NCBI RefSeq assembly: GCF_014529535.1
Contig: NW_023503751.1
Span: forward strand, 1,472,614-1,536,613
Reading direction: 5' to 3'
Length of the DNA stretch: 64,000 bases
Source of the DNA: Bradysia coprophila
Lineage: Eukaryota > Arthropoda > Insecta > Diptera > Sciaridae
Position 1 is the stretch's first letter, and every line of letters starts with the position of its first letter. The notes beneath the pieces are model-generated. The model did no database searches and was not told where the DNA came from. It saw nothing but the letters and a program-made list of their open reading frames with translations. The position numbers were made by a program, and so were the translations under genes. Shown here piece after piece: positions 44,751 to 56,700 of the stretch.

Positions 44751-44752
44751 AC

Positions 44753-44998
44753 GAGCCATCAAAACAGTCGGAGCGTTTGCTTACTCAGGGAGTATAATTC
44801 GACCCCAGTACTTCGTACGGATCTCTTCATTTCTATTACTTCATTCTCTACTGAAAAGCTATTCACGCTTTAAAATCACTTGCATTATCCACTCTTTGCC
44901 TTGTTATCATATACAAATAAATTGCCGGAGGCAATATCGACAGCCCCGTACGAAGTCAACTTTCATAAATTCCTATTTAAACAGCTATAAACCGCTGC
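44753..44998 (-). mobile_element. Rearranged family A/B fragments
   Basis: It starts as GAGCCATCAAAACAGTCGGA (family B end), jumps to CCCCAGTACTTCGTACGGAT (family A hairpin) and then to the family A distal part (TTGCCTTGTTATCATATACA, GACAGCCCCGTACGAAGTCA). It looks like a deletion mosaic. Confidence 0.6.
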
Positions 44999-45007
44999 AG
45001 CAATTTA

Positions 45008-45872
45008 TTAGACCCGTACGAAGTACTGGGGTCTTATAGGTTTACGCATATACGTTTGTAACACGTCGAATTGGACTCCCTGAGTAAGGGGAAACATATT
45101 GTGGTTGTCTAGAGATGCCAAATCAGTGAAAAAAAAATGTCTGTCTGCACGATAACTTGAGTAAAACGCATCCGATTTTGAAAAACAAAAAAATTCCCGT
45201 TTGGTAATGTCAAAAGACAGGCTAAGTTCGAAGATGAGTGATTTTGGATCGACCCCTCCCGAGCTGTGGCCCAATAAGTGCTTTACGGTTTTTCGAAGAT
45301 ATCTCCGGACATTTAAACGTTACACTTGTAAGTGATACGTCAAATGAAAGATATTTACAATACCGATCGACAAAAAAAAAGTTTATGGAAATCGGATGAC
45401 CGACTCGTGAGTTAGAGACCTTGGTGTCAAACAGGCACAGGGCAGCAAGCAGTTTTTGCTTGTAGGTCGGTCATATTTGAACATATTTCGTCTGTTTTAG
45501 CTTTATTAGATAGGTATTGACCGTACCAATCAGGGAATTTGAGATTATGTTCTCCGGAGCGTGAGCTAGGTCTCTTGGAGTGAGCTCTTATCTGGTTACT
45601 CGGCCGTACAGTGAACGTGAAGTATTTTGTCAATATCTCGAGTAAATTTTGACCGAATTTCATGAATTTTTTTTGTTTGAAAGGTATTAACGCATGTAAA
45701 TCGTCAGAACTATTTCCGGTCTCCTAACAAAATGGCTGCCGGCGGAGACATAATGTAAGTGATTTTAAAGGGCGAATAGCTTTTCAGTAGAGAACGAAGT
45801 AAAAGAAGTGAAGAGTTTCTCAGTAAAGGCTTTCGATACAAATAGGTGTGGGTCGGCGTTAGCTATGTTTTT
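45008..45872 (+). mobile_element. Family A hairpin element, shortened
   Basis: Hairpin TTAGACCCGTACGAAGTAC / GGGGTCTTATAGG, a very short (GTCT) tract (TGTCTGTCTGCACG at 45138), all core blocks, a deletion of the AT-rich block near 45745, and the end GGTCGGCGTTAGCTATG. Confidence 0.75.
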
Positions 45873-45998
45873 TTTCCGCTGATTTGGCATCTCTGGACAA
45901 CCACAATAGGTTTCCCCTTACTTAGAGAGTCGAATTCGACGTGTTACAAACGTATGCGTAAACCTATAAGACCCCAGTACTTCGTACGGGTCTAAAAA
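45873..45998 (-). mobile_element. Family A hairpin end fragment
   Basis: Minus-sense 5' end (AGACCCCAGTACTTCGTACG, GGGTCTAA) joined directly to the 3' end of the preceding copy. Confidence 0.65.
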
Positions 45999-46075
45999 GT
46001 TAAGTTCTGACGGTTTGACATCAAAATTTGTGTTCGTTGTTTGGTAACCCAGATTCGTGCCGGTTAAGTTTGTTT

Positions 46076-46213
46076 AAGTCTGAATTCACAGTCGTCCGTT
46101 TTGCCTCCGTTTACGTGACGCTTCTTCTTTTTTTTTTCAATGACTTTCGCATTGTTTTAATTCCAACTGTCAAGTAATCGGATGGAAAACGGACGACTAT
46201 GAATTCAACTTAA
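46076..46213. mobile_element. ~138-bp MITE-like inverted repeat
   Basis: GAATTCACAGTCGTCCGTTTT at the left and AAAACGGACGACTATGAATTC at the right, extended by GTTTACGTGAC and GTCAAGTAATC inside. The target duplication is not clear. Confidence 0.6.
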
Positions 46214-47735
46214 GTGTGTAATCGCCGTTTTGCATTCGTTTTCACTCCTATTACTCCTGTGACGAACAGATGGACACAGATGTTCATCTCATCTCTCCGC
46301 CTCGAATCCAATGCAACTTCATTCGGATTAGATTCAGAACGTCAAATAGAAGGAGAAAAGGATTCTCATCGTCAAAGTTACGATTGATCAAGAGATTTCG
46401 CGCATTCATAGTTTTGTCGAATATAACCGAAAAGAACTATCCGAAATCGCGTATTATATTCCGATCGTAATATTGTGGCTATTGTTAGAATATTTTAGTT
46501 TTCAATCCGTGGCCAAAGACAATATGCAAGTTTTCTCTGAGACATTTGCGCGTAGAAACATAACCTAACTTTAAGGAAATTCTTTAGAAATTTGTAGCAC
46601 CACAACGATTTGACTGTACCAATAAACTGTTTGATACACAACGTCGTTGGCTCACTCATTTTACCGGCCGCTACACGACTAGCAAAATATTCCGACCCAT
46701 TGATTTCTCCGCGCCAATAACAACTCCGTTTACATGACAGTTGTCGAATGGAACAAAAGAAGTGTCTTAATAGGAGAAGAAATTGAATATGATTCGATTT
46801 TCTCTCCGTTTTCATTACATTTCTTTTCTTTTACTGTCAAGTAAACGATGGCAAAGTTGCATGCTTATTTGAGTCGCTGGCATGTTAAAGCGCTGCACTC
46901 CGTTTACTCACATTTCTCAATTCCACAGCACCATTTTTCATGGATAATGGAAAATCCTTGTCATTAAGTGAAAATTGAACAGCGGAACTGATTTATTCGA
47001 CGTAGCGTGCTAGAACATCCGGCAAAACGATCAATAACTATTATAACAACATGAAGTACTCATGCCGTGTCTTGATCGACTTCTCAAACATTACCGGCTG
47101 CACCGCAGTCATGTTTATTACAACATATACATACTATACAAAAGAATGGTGAGGTGGCTGTTTTCGAGGGCTGGTCAAAATTTCAGGCATGTTATTGACC
47201 ACATAAATCGGGGAATAGAAGTTTATGAAAATCGGTTTACCGGATCACGAGCTAGAGTCCTCAGATTTGGCGCAAATCTTACCGATTTGAATAAAGTATT
47301 TTGGAACTATCAAGGTCCACCAGTTCCCAGTTCTAGAACTTTAGGATTTTGATCTTTCTTTTTGTTCTCTTAGAGACTTTTGCGATTATCCAAGTGGTGG
47401 CATGTTGGTTCAGCACCATACATAGGCCACACTCTTCCCACTTGTAGAGCTCAAAGAATTCGTAGGATTTGTGGGTTTTTACTTTGTTCCCTTCTGGACT
47501 TTTGATGTTGTTGTGGTGGTTGTATGCTGGTTCTTAGAATTGCAGCTGGTTGGCTGGTGAGATTTATTACCGTAGGTGATTCGGTCAAAATAAAAAATGC
47601 CACGGCTCATCAGTAGTTCGCATAAAATAAATTTCGATTCCGCAGTAAAAATCTACAATTTATTCAATCTTAAAATTTAAGACTCCCTCCCGAACGTCAC
47701 AAGCCACACCTCCAAAAAAATAGTCCATTTTTGAA
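46214..47735. other. No gene seen
   Basis: Several short open frames without recognisable domains. A TTTACATGACAG / CTGTCAAGTAAAC pair (46729 and 46836) may mark another decayed MITE. The 3' side of the GST gene starts at 47736. Confidence 0.35.
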
Positions 47736-50700
47736 TTAAGTGTTGGGCCATAGTGGTTCACCAACCAGCATTGCCACTTCCTTGGCTAGAAATTTTGCTC
47801 CCTTTTGATTTTCCAGAAATCCGGGAAGTGTTCGACATCGCTCGTGCCAATTGTATAGATTTGGATAGTCTTTTAGGTTAACACCCCATGCCTGCGGGTT
47901 AAATAGAAGTAACTCATCAATAAAGTTCGAACGAAACGCTCGGTCAGCTCGGGCTATGAGTTTTCGGGCGGCCCGCACACCTCTACTGGGAACAGGTCGA
48001 ACCAATAAGTGTGAAGCGGAAAACTGAAAATTGCTGTCCAGGTCAACGGGAAATGGTTCAGGTCAGACATTGTTAGGTTACTGACTTTTGCATGAATATG
48101 TCAGCCAACAGTTAACATGAACCTTATTCTGGCCTGATATACAAACGAAGTGCATCTTGACCTTTAAGCGAACAACAACAATTTTCAGCGATGTATCCAG
48201 ACCTGTTCCGGATATCAGTTGCGAAAATAACATTGAGACTAACCTTAATTGTAGCCACATTTGCCAAATATGAGAAGTCAGCAATTGTTACATCATCGCC
48301 AGCAAACCAGTCTGAGTTCAATAAAAATGATTCCAATTTTTCCAGCAAAATTTTTACTCCTTCGCATCGGTTCGTCATGAGCTTTTTTTTACCGCGAAAA
48401 GCTGGAAGCTTAAAGCAAGTCGTATTTTCAGGAACTATATTTGGGAAAACATTTTCGCGAATTTTCCTACATTTTCCCAAGAATTTGCATAAAATGATGA
48501 AAAGTAGAATTTTCGAGTGAATTTGGATGATCCGAGGCGAAACCGATGTCAACAACCACATAAAAGCGAGACTTTTCATTTTTATCCCGAGTTATGTGTT
48601 CGAAATAAGGAAGCTATGGAGACATGGAAGGGTCGCATAGAGGGATTCTTTTGAAAATCCACCTATCAAAATCGGACCCATTTCGTCTGGGATGGATATA
48701 GTGGTCTGAAAGGTCTTTACCAGTAGACCTCAAAACAGGCCTCACACAGTCTCGAGCCACACCTGGTTGCTGGTGGAAGATCTCCGAAGTTGGAAAAATA
48801 GTGTTTTTTATCCGAAATTTTTGGCCGTTATAAATGATCGTTCCGGGTGAGATTGGGCTCGTTGGAAAGCTGAGCTTAAGTACTTTCGGGTCATGCCTAG
48901 TTTGATTAGATTCATTGATATATGTTTGCAAAAATTTGCAAGAAAAATTTTCAAAATCTGTGTGAACTTTAGACAGGTCTGGGCTGGTACTGATGACGCT
49001 TAATGTGAACCTAACATGCTAGTCGTAACATACATTGTCTATGGGGCCATTCACAAATTACGCACGCTCCTAAGGGGTGTGAAATTTTTGAAATTTTCTC
49101 CATACATTTTCGCGTGCAAGGGGGGAGGGGGGAGTCTGAAATTTCGAATTTGGTGCGTGCGTAATTTGTGAATGGCCCCTATGCTTTCCGTTGATACCTC
49201 ATTTGCAGTGCATAAACAATTCGATACGCTACGTCGTGTATAAAAGTCCATGAAAGCACGACAAAATTCAGAATGGGTAGTAGTGTACGACAGGGTGACA
49301 CCATATCACCTAAGTGATTCACATCAATTCTGGAGAGTATTATTAAGAAATTAGACTGTAGTAAAATGGGCATCAACATAAATGGTGAATTCCCGAGTAA
49401 TCTCCGTTTCGCAGATGACATCAGCCTGATGGCAGCAGATCTAGATCAGGCGCAGATAGTTAAACCAAAGTTCAAGCAAAGTTGGCCTCAAGATGAACTT
49501 ATCGAAAACAAAAGTCATGACCAACATCGGGGACGATAGAGAAATCAAAATTGGTGATACTGTCATTCAACGAGTCGACAGTTATGCGTAGTACTAGGTC
49601 ACAAATTGAAGTTGGGTCTGGACGACCGAGCTGCAGAAATTAAACGTAGAGTTGGTCTTGCATGTGCAGCGTTTGGAAAGCTCAATTTAATTTTTAAAAG
49701 CAAAATGAACAACAGCCTCAAATGTAAAGTGTTTGATTCATGTGTTCTTCCGTTACTGACGTATGGAGCTGAAACTCTCACGTTAACAAAAGCTTCCGAA
49801 AATAAACTCAGAGTGGCACAAAGTGCCATGGAACGTAGTATGCTTGGAATTACGCTCAGAGATAGAATGACAAATCAATGGATCTGACAGCAAACAAAAG
49901 TCGGTGATGTCTTGGTAAGAATAACATGTTTAAAGTGGAGCTGGGCGGGACATATTCCAAGAAGAACGGACGAACGTTGGACCAAAAAGATCATGAACTG
50001 GGAGACCACCTAAAACACGACCTAGAGGTAGACCACCAGAGAGATGGAATAATGGTATAAAGAGAATTGCAGGCGCAAATTGGCAACAAGTGACAACGGA
50101 TCGTACGGACTGGAAGAAAATTGGGGAGGTTGAGATACACGTCCAGCAGTGGATAGAAACAGTCTGAAAAAGAAGAAAGAAGTTGAAGAAGGTCACATTT
50201 TGAGGTGACCGGTTCTTCGCTCATAACTCACAAAATCCGAATGATGAAGAAATGATCGGGTAATGTTTGAAATATTATGGCGATTGTGTTCACTCCTGAA
50301 CACCAGACGAATCAAAGAATTAAAGTACACTTTTAAGACGAATCGACACAACGCTAAATTGGAGCCTAAAATTGTGCGAAAAAAGGATATATTTTCGATG
50401 ATAACTTCATATCTGCGTCCTTTCTGGAAAAAGTGGTACCATAGATCGTTAGGAAAAAAGTTTGTAAGTGGCGTTATGCTATCTCTGGACCACTAGAATT
50501 TTTTTTCAATTTCCAATCCCACAAAATCGACCACCCCTATTACCCACTTCACAATGGTAAATCATGCATCAGATGAAAGGTCTTGACAGTACAAATATAA
50601 GAAAGTTTATGCAAATTGGTTGAGGCAGTTGTAAGCTGGAACTCTCTAAGTGATCGGAAATAGAGCTGCTACTCGAGCGGAAGAAGGTACAACAAAACTT

Positions 50701-53700
50701 GATGATTTTAACAAATTTGGGTTGATTATGCCTCTTTTTGCGCCAGCAAATTCCGTAAGAGAGCGTGACATCATTTGTGAAAAGCCTCTTAGGGTCTACA
50801 TAGCCTCATAGGAACTACAGGATATAACTAGTTTCTTGGGAAAGTCTAGGAAAATTAAAGAAAATATGGGAAAATAGTCCCTGCGTATTATGTAATAGGA
50901 AGGTAAAACTGGCAACAAGTCAACTGTCAACCTTCATGTTACCTGATACCACATAAAATTAGGACCCCAATTCAAAACTCTTTTTTACCGTAATCAACAG
51001 GAACAGGTCAGGTCAACTGATCCAGCCTTAAGCCCAAGTTATTCAAAGCAAACTGTATAAACTATTGAAGGTAATGCAAAACCGCAAAAAAGTCAATTAA
51101 GCCCAAGGTTTTATCTGAGAGGGTTACGCCAATCACTGGACCGTTATCGCAAAAATCCACAGAACTTTGCTGTACAAAACGGTACTTCAGTTCAGTTGAA
51201 AATTTCGTACATGTTTTCCAGTGAAATAATAGCGATCGTCGTATTCTCCTCAGCAGTGCCTATATTCGCGAAAATATTTTCACAAATTTCTTGAATTTTC
51301 ACAAATTTTCATAAATTTTCATGAATTTTCACAAAATTTCATGAATTTTCACAAAATTTCACAAATTTTCATGAATTTTCATGAATATTTTCGATAATTC
51401 AGGAAAAACGAATAAACAGTGGATTCGACGAAACGAAGGAAACAAGAGAACTATTAGAAAATAGAAAAAACCCAGTTTAATTAACATTTTTTTGTGTTCA
51501 ATGTTGATTAAAACGAAACAATTTTATTTGTGTTAGGTTTTTTATGCAGATCCGTCTCAGGAAAAACTCCTCTAAAATATTCCTGTTGTTTTCTGGTTTT
51601 AGTTTCAGACGGTTTCCTGTTTTTCGCAGACAGCCAGTGGTTTACTGCATCAGTTGGGTCGAATTCGTCCAGTGTTGTCATGTTGACTTTTATGTAGAGA
51701 TAGTTAAATAAACTCAATCCACGGAGAGACGATCGACCACTAGACTTCACTTGATTGTAATCGCCTTGAAAAGTTTAGAGTTATGTACAACGTGAGAAAA
51801 CTTTGGTGAGTGGGAAAAAATTACTGATTAATCGTTCGACGTCCGCAGAGTGCGGTTTTGCAGCGATGACACGAGCGAGACCAACTTTCAAAACTTTCAC
51901 CAAAAATTTTAATTTTTGGAGTGTATCCAGAGGATTCTTGAATTCATGATGTCTCAGTAAATCATGTCCTTGAATTTAGCACAAGATTAAAAACACAAGA
52001 TTAGTAAATATCTTGATATATCAAGATTTGGTGACATGAATCTTGATATATCAAGATTTGGAAGCACGAATCTTGATATATCAAGATTTGGTGACATGAA
52101 TCTTGATATATCAAGATTTGGAAGGACGAATCTTGATATATCAAGATTTGGTGACATGAATCTTGATATATCAAGATTTGGAAGCACGAATCTTGATATA
52201 TCAAGATTTGGTGACATGAATCTTGATATATCAAGATTTGGAAGCACGAATCTTGATATATCAAGATTTGGAAGGACGAATCTTGATATATCAAGATTTG
52301 GTGACATGAATCTTGATATATCAAGATTTGGAAGCACGAATCTTGATATATCAAGATTTGGTGACAGGTTGAAATGAAACCCATCGGTGGACATTTCAAA
52401 GTTAATGTTTTCATCGTCAACTTCTTGTATCATCATTTGGATAATGTAATCTACGACTTCCATCGACAGCACATTACACCCTGTAAGTGTTCTGTAGTTC
52501 TCCACACTCAGACGTTTCGTATTCATTCTGGAAACGATAATTGATTCTTGTGACGCTAAATAGGTCTCCGGATGATCCACAAGGTGATTAGGCAACTTTT
52601 TTGTGTTACCACTTCGCTGTGAAGTCTTTTTAGAAGTTTTTTCCAAAAGTTTCTTCATAGCTGTTCAACCAATCAATATTGATATATCAACGTTTGGTGA
52701 TTCGTGTCACCAAATCTTGATATATCAAGATTCTTGTTACCAAATCTTGATATATCAAGATTTGGAAGCACGAATCTTGATATATCAAGATTTGTGTCAC
52801 CAAATCTTGATATATCAAGATTCGTGCTTCCAAATCTTGATATATCAAGATTCATGTCACCAAATCTTGATATATCAAGATTCGTCCTTCCAAATCTTGA
52901 TATATCAAGATTCGTGCTTCCAAATCTTGATATATCAAGATTCATGTCACCAAATCTTGATATATCAAGATTCGTGCTTCCAAATCTTGATATATCAAGA
53001 TTCATGTCACCAAATCTTGATATATCAAGATTCGTCCTTCCAAATCTTGATATATCAAGATTCATGTCACCAAATCTTGATATATCAAGATTCGTGCTTC
53101 CAAATCTTGATATATCAAGATTCATGTCACCAAATCTTGATATATCAAGATATTTACTAATCTTGTGTTTTTAATCTTGTGCTAAATTCAAGGACATAGT
53201 AAATCTGTGGCCTTTGCATAGTCAACGTAGAATTGATTTTCGTCTAAATCGGGTACAATAGTGTCATAGCACAATTTAAGTGATGTGGGTGTCATTGTTG
53301 ATTTTATCGAAGCTAATGGTTGTAATGCTACTTGTAAATCAATATCGTAATCAAGTCTTTGGTCCAAAAGCTCGATCAATGATTTAATGATAGAATCGCG
53401 GATGTGAGAATCAAACAAACTGCTAGATGATCTAGAAGATCTTACGTTGGTTTTTGTTAGGCGATGATCGTAAAAAAGCAGTTGGCCTTCGTCAACTTGC
53501 AACAAAAACAATTTTTCCCAACCATCATCCATTGGCTCGTTTAACAAACTTTCCAATTTCCGCATCAACTGCTGTTTTTTCGGTGGTACATCCAGTAAAG
53601 AAACAATGTCTGATTCAAAGGTTTTTTGAAATGCTTTCAAAATTTGAAGAATATCAGCCAGAAACGCGATCAAATGTGTTCGGTCGTACACTAGCCAACG

Positions 53701-56700
53701 GTTTTCAAGACCGGTTTCTTTTTCAGCAATGAAGTAGGTCATCGCAGCTCGCCAATTCCTCAGTGTAACGTTAAATAAGTCGAAAGCGTATTGGGCCCAT
53801 CGGACTGGAAAATATGTGAGGTATCGGAGTGGTTTGAATTTGAATGTCCTTTCGCCAGATTTGTGGAAGTAAGATGATAAAGATGATGCATCCGAAATGA
53901 CGTCATTAATCACAGTGAATTTTTTGCAAAGATCGGTCCAGGCTAAATTGAATCGATGAGCCACGCACCAAATCGAGAGAATGTTGCCTTTACCATTCGT
54001 CAGTTTCTTAATTTCGTCTATGAATTGGGCGTGAATTCCTGTCCTATGTCCCAAATTCATTTTTTCGCCGTCTGTGACAATTGATGATATTAAATTCAGG
54101 CACAAGATCCATGGTATTATTTTTACTACTACACTCTTAATACAATTGAAGACACCAATCGCCTTGCTTTCTTTTGGAACATCAAAGCCCATGAAAACCG
54201 TTGAAACCGAAGCATCCTTGTTCACCATGTGACCCATGACATAAATGTTGTGATCCTGAGTACGATCGACAGACCCGTCTGCTCTTAGTGAAAACGCTAA
54301 CGAATCCTTCAGACGATCTATGAATTTGGGCATGTCACTTTGCACAATTGAATTGAGAAGTGTTGGATACTGGCAAGGAGTAACGTAGTTTAATGCCGGG
54401 TTGCAGTCTGTACTTCCTGTTATTTTAAAATGCTGAGACTTTTCTGTAGCAACATGTCTTGAAGGCCACGACCAACCACTCAGTGACAGTCTTTTCGCAT
54501 CATTAAAAATAGTAATCATAAGTGATCCGATATATCTGAATAAACCAAGTTTATCGAACTCTTTCGGTTGCTCGTATTCATCATCGTCATAACTTTTATT
54601 GGCATTTGCAGCTGCAGTCTCTACCTCGTCAGGAATGATAGCCGGCGGGAGGGTTTTTTCAAAAGGCGAAACGATGCCCAATTTCTTGGCACAATGTTCG
54701 ACGATCATCTTCAGGATTATTTTATGACCGCTCGAAAAACCAAATTTTTTTTGGCAGGACACATATTTTCCAAGATAGTCACGAATTTGGGGCTTATCAC
54801 CAACGACCATGGAAATAGAGAATTTATCTTGCATAAAAGTTTCGATGCGAGCGATAGCTTCGTCGTCAACTCTCGATAAAACGTCGGCACAGTCGATGTC
54901 GTCGATCATTAAAATATTTTTCAAATTTACCGGGATTTTAATCTTCAAATCGTCCGCAAGTTTATCAAAAAAATCATCACCGAAACAATTTAAGATCGAA
55001 TTTTCTTCTTCACTACCGTCCTCGTCCATGTTAACTTATTTCGCGACAAATTAACTTTCTAAAACTGTTTCGACAGTTGCAACGAAATTGTTCTACTTAG
55101 AACTGAAGCTTAACAGTTAGTCTAGTCTAAGGACGAAACCAATAACACAAACACGCACACACACAATTACATCTTCTTCTTCTTCTTCTTTTTCAGCCTG
55201 TTTCTATCCACTGCTGGATGTAGGCCTCTCCAACTTCTTTCCATTTCGTACGATCCATTGCCATTTGCTGCCAGTTTGTACCTGCAATATTCTTAATTCC
55301 GTTTGTCCATCTCTCTGGTGGACTACCTATAGCTCGTCTTTTATATGGTCGCCAGTTCATGATCTTTTTGGTCCAACGTTCGTCTGTCCTTCTTGCAATA
55401 TGTCCCGCCCAGCTCCATTTCAGAGATGCTATTCTTTCCATGACATCAACGACCCTGGTTTGTTGTCGAATCCATTGATTCGTCATTCTGTCTCTGAGTG
55501 TTATTCCAAGCATACTCCGTTCCATGGCTCTTTGTGTCACTCTCAATTTTTCTTCGGATGCTTTCGTTAAAGTTAACGTTTCCGCTCCATAAGTGAGCAC
55601 TGGAAGGACACAAGTGTCGAAAACTTTGCGTTTCAGACTATTATTCATTTTGCTTTTGAAAATTAGTCTGAGTTTTCCATTACAATTACATGCTTGAAAA
55701 AAATTTCACGTAAACCAGTTATATGAAACTTGGTCATCGTTTCTGCATTTATATTTAGAATGTGTTTTACGTGAAATTTTTTTCAAGCATGTAATTGTGT
55801 GTGTGCGTGTTTGTGTTATTGGTTTCGTCCTTAGACTAGACTAACTGTTAAGCTTCAGTTCTAAGTAGAACAATTTCGTTGCAACTGTCGAAACAGTTTT
55901 AGAAAGTTAATTTGTCGCGAAATAAGTTAACATGGACGAGGACGGTAGTGAAGAAGAAAATTCGATCTTAAATTGTTTCGGTGATGATTTTTTTGATAAA
56001 CTTGCGGACGATTTGAAGATTAAAATCCCGGTAAATTTGAAAAATATTTTAATGATCGACGACCACGACTGTGCCGACGTTTTATCGAGAGTTGACGACG
56101 AAGCTATCGCTCGCATCGAAACTTTTATGCAAGATAAATTCTCCATTTCCATGGTCGTTGGTGATAAGCCCCAAATTCGTGACTATCTTGGAAAATATGT
56201 GTCCTGCCAAAAAAAATTTGGTTTTTCGAGCGGTCATAAAATAATCCTGAAGATGATCGTCGAACATTGTGCCAAGAAATTGGGCATCGTTTCGCCTTTT
56301 GAAAAAACCCTCCCGCCGGCTATCATTCCTGACGAGGTAGAGACTGCAGCTGCAAATGCCAATAAAAATCATAGCTCGGAAGAGGACGCAGCAACAAAGA
56401 AGAAACTAGTAAATTTGCTATTTCAATCGATATTTGGATGGTTAAAAAATAAACCGCGTTTTGCTGAGGTACTATTTTTCATACCCGTAAAAACAATTGT
56501 AAGAAATTTACCTAAAACAAAAATATTTTAAAGATTCCCCGCGAGGAGTTACATTTTCAAATAGTGGAGGAGAGTTATCAATGGACAAATGGCAAATTGA
56601 AATGCATTGTAAAGTGCCCGTTCGTTTGTTGCAATAAAAAGCACACAGTCTCGTACAAAGGCTACAAGCCCTCCTACAAACCGAAAAAAAAATCAGCAAA

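Larger units (their letters stand above)
51508..55029 (-). pseudogene. hAT transposase (KIAA1586-like branch), interrupted by a foldback element
   Basis: From the start at 55029, 613 residues are open to 53188. Residues 1-147 are the domain shared with the divergent partner gene. The RNase H-like core follows: FSLRADGSVDRTQDHNIYVM (first acidic residue), ISSIVTDGEKMNLGHRTGIH (second), and IWCVAHRFNLAWTDL (the C..H motif of hAT). Reading is cut at 53197 by a 1234-bp insertion. Beyond it, at 51955-51800, the same frame gives LDTLQKLKFLVKVL and AAKPHSADVERLISNFFPL, the hAT dimerisation motif with its conserved Glu. Two in-frame stops (or a very small intron) near 51780 precede the tail at 51750-51508 (SSGRSSLRGLSLFNYLYI, NHWLSAKNRKP). 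No BED or other zinc finger is visible, which is unusual for a hAT transposase. With the insertion it is inactive here, although most of the frame is open. Confidence 0.85.

Noticed and set aside
46270..47352. Several short frames (for example 46270-46470 and 47062-47352)
   Set aside because: No domains, splice context or composition supporting genes.
52007..53155. CRISPR array (regular repeats with spacers)
   Set aside because: The units are simple 30-bp tandem repeats with only two recurring 'spacer' words, in inverted arms of a transposon in an insect genome.
52001..53174. Long open frames on both strands encoding NLDISRF or QILIYQDS repeats
   Set aside because: They are translations of the 30-bp tandem arms of the foldback element in several frames; no codon bias and no conserved start.
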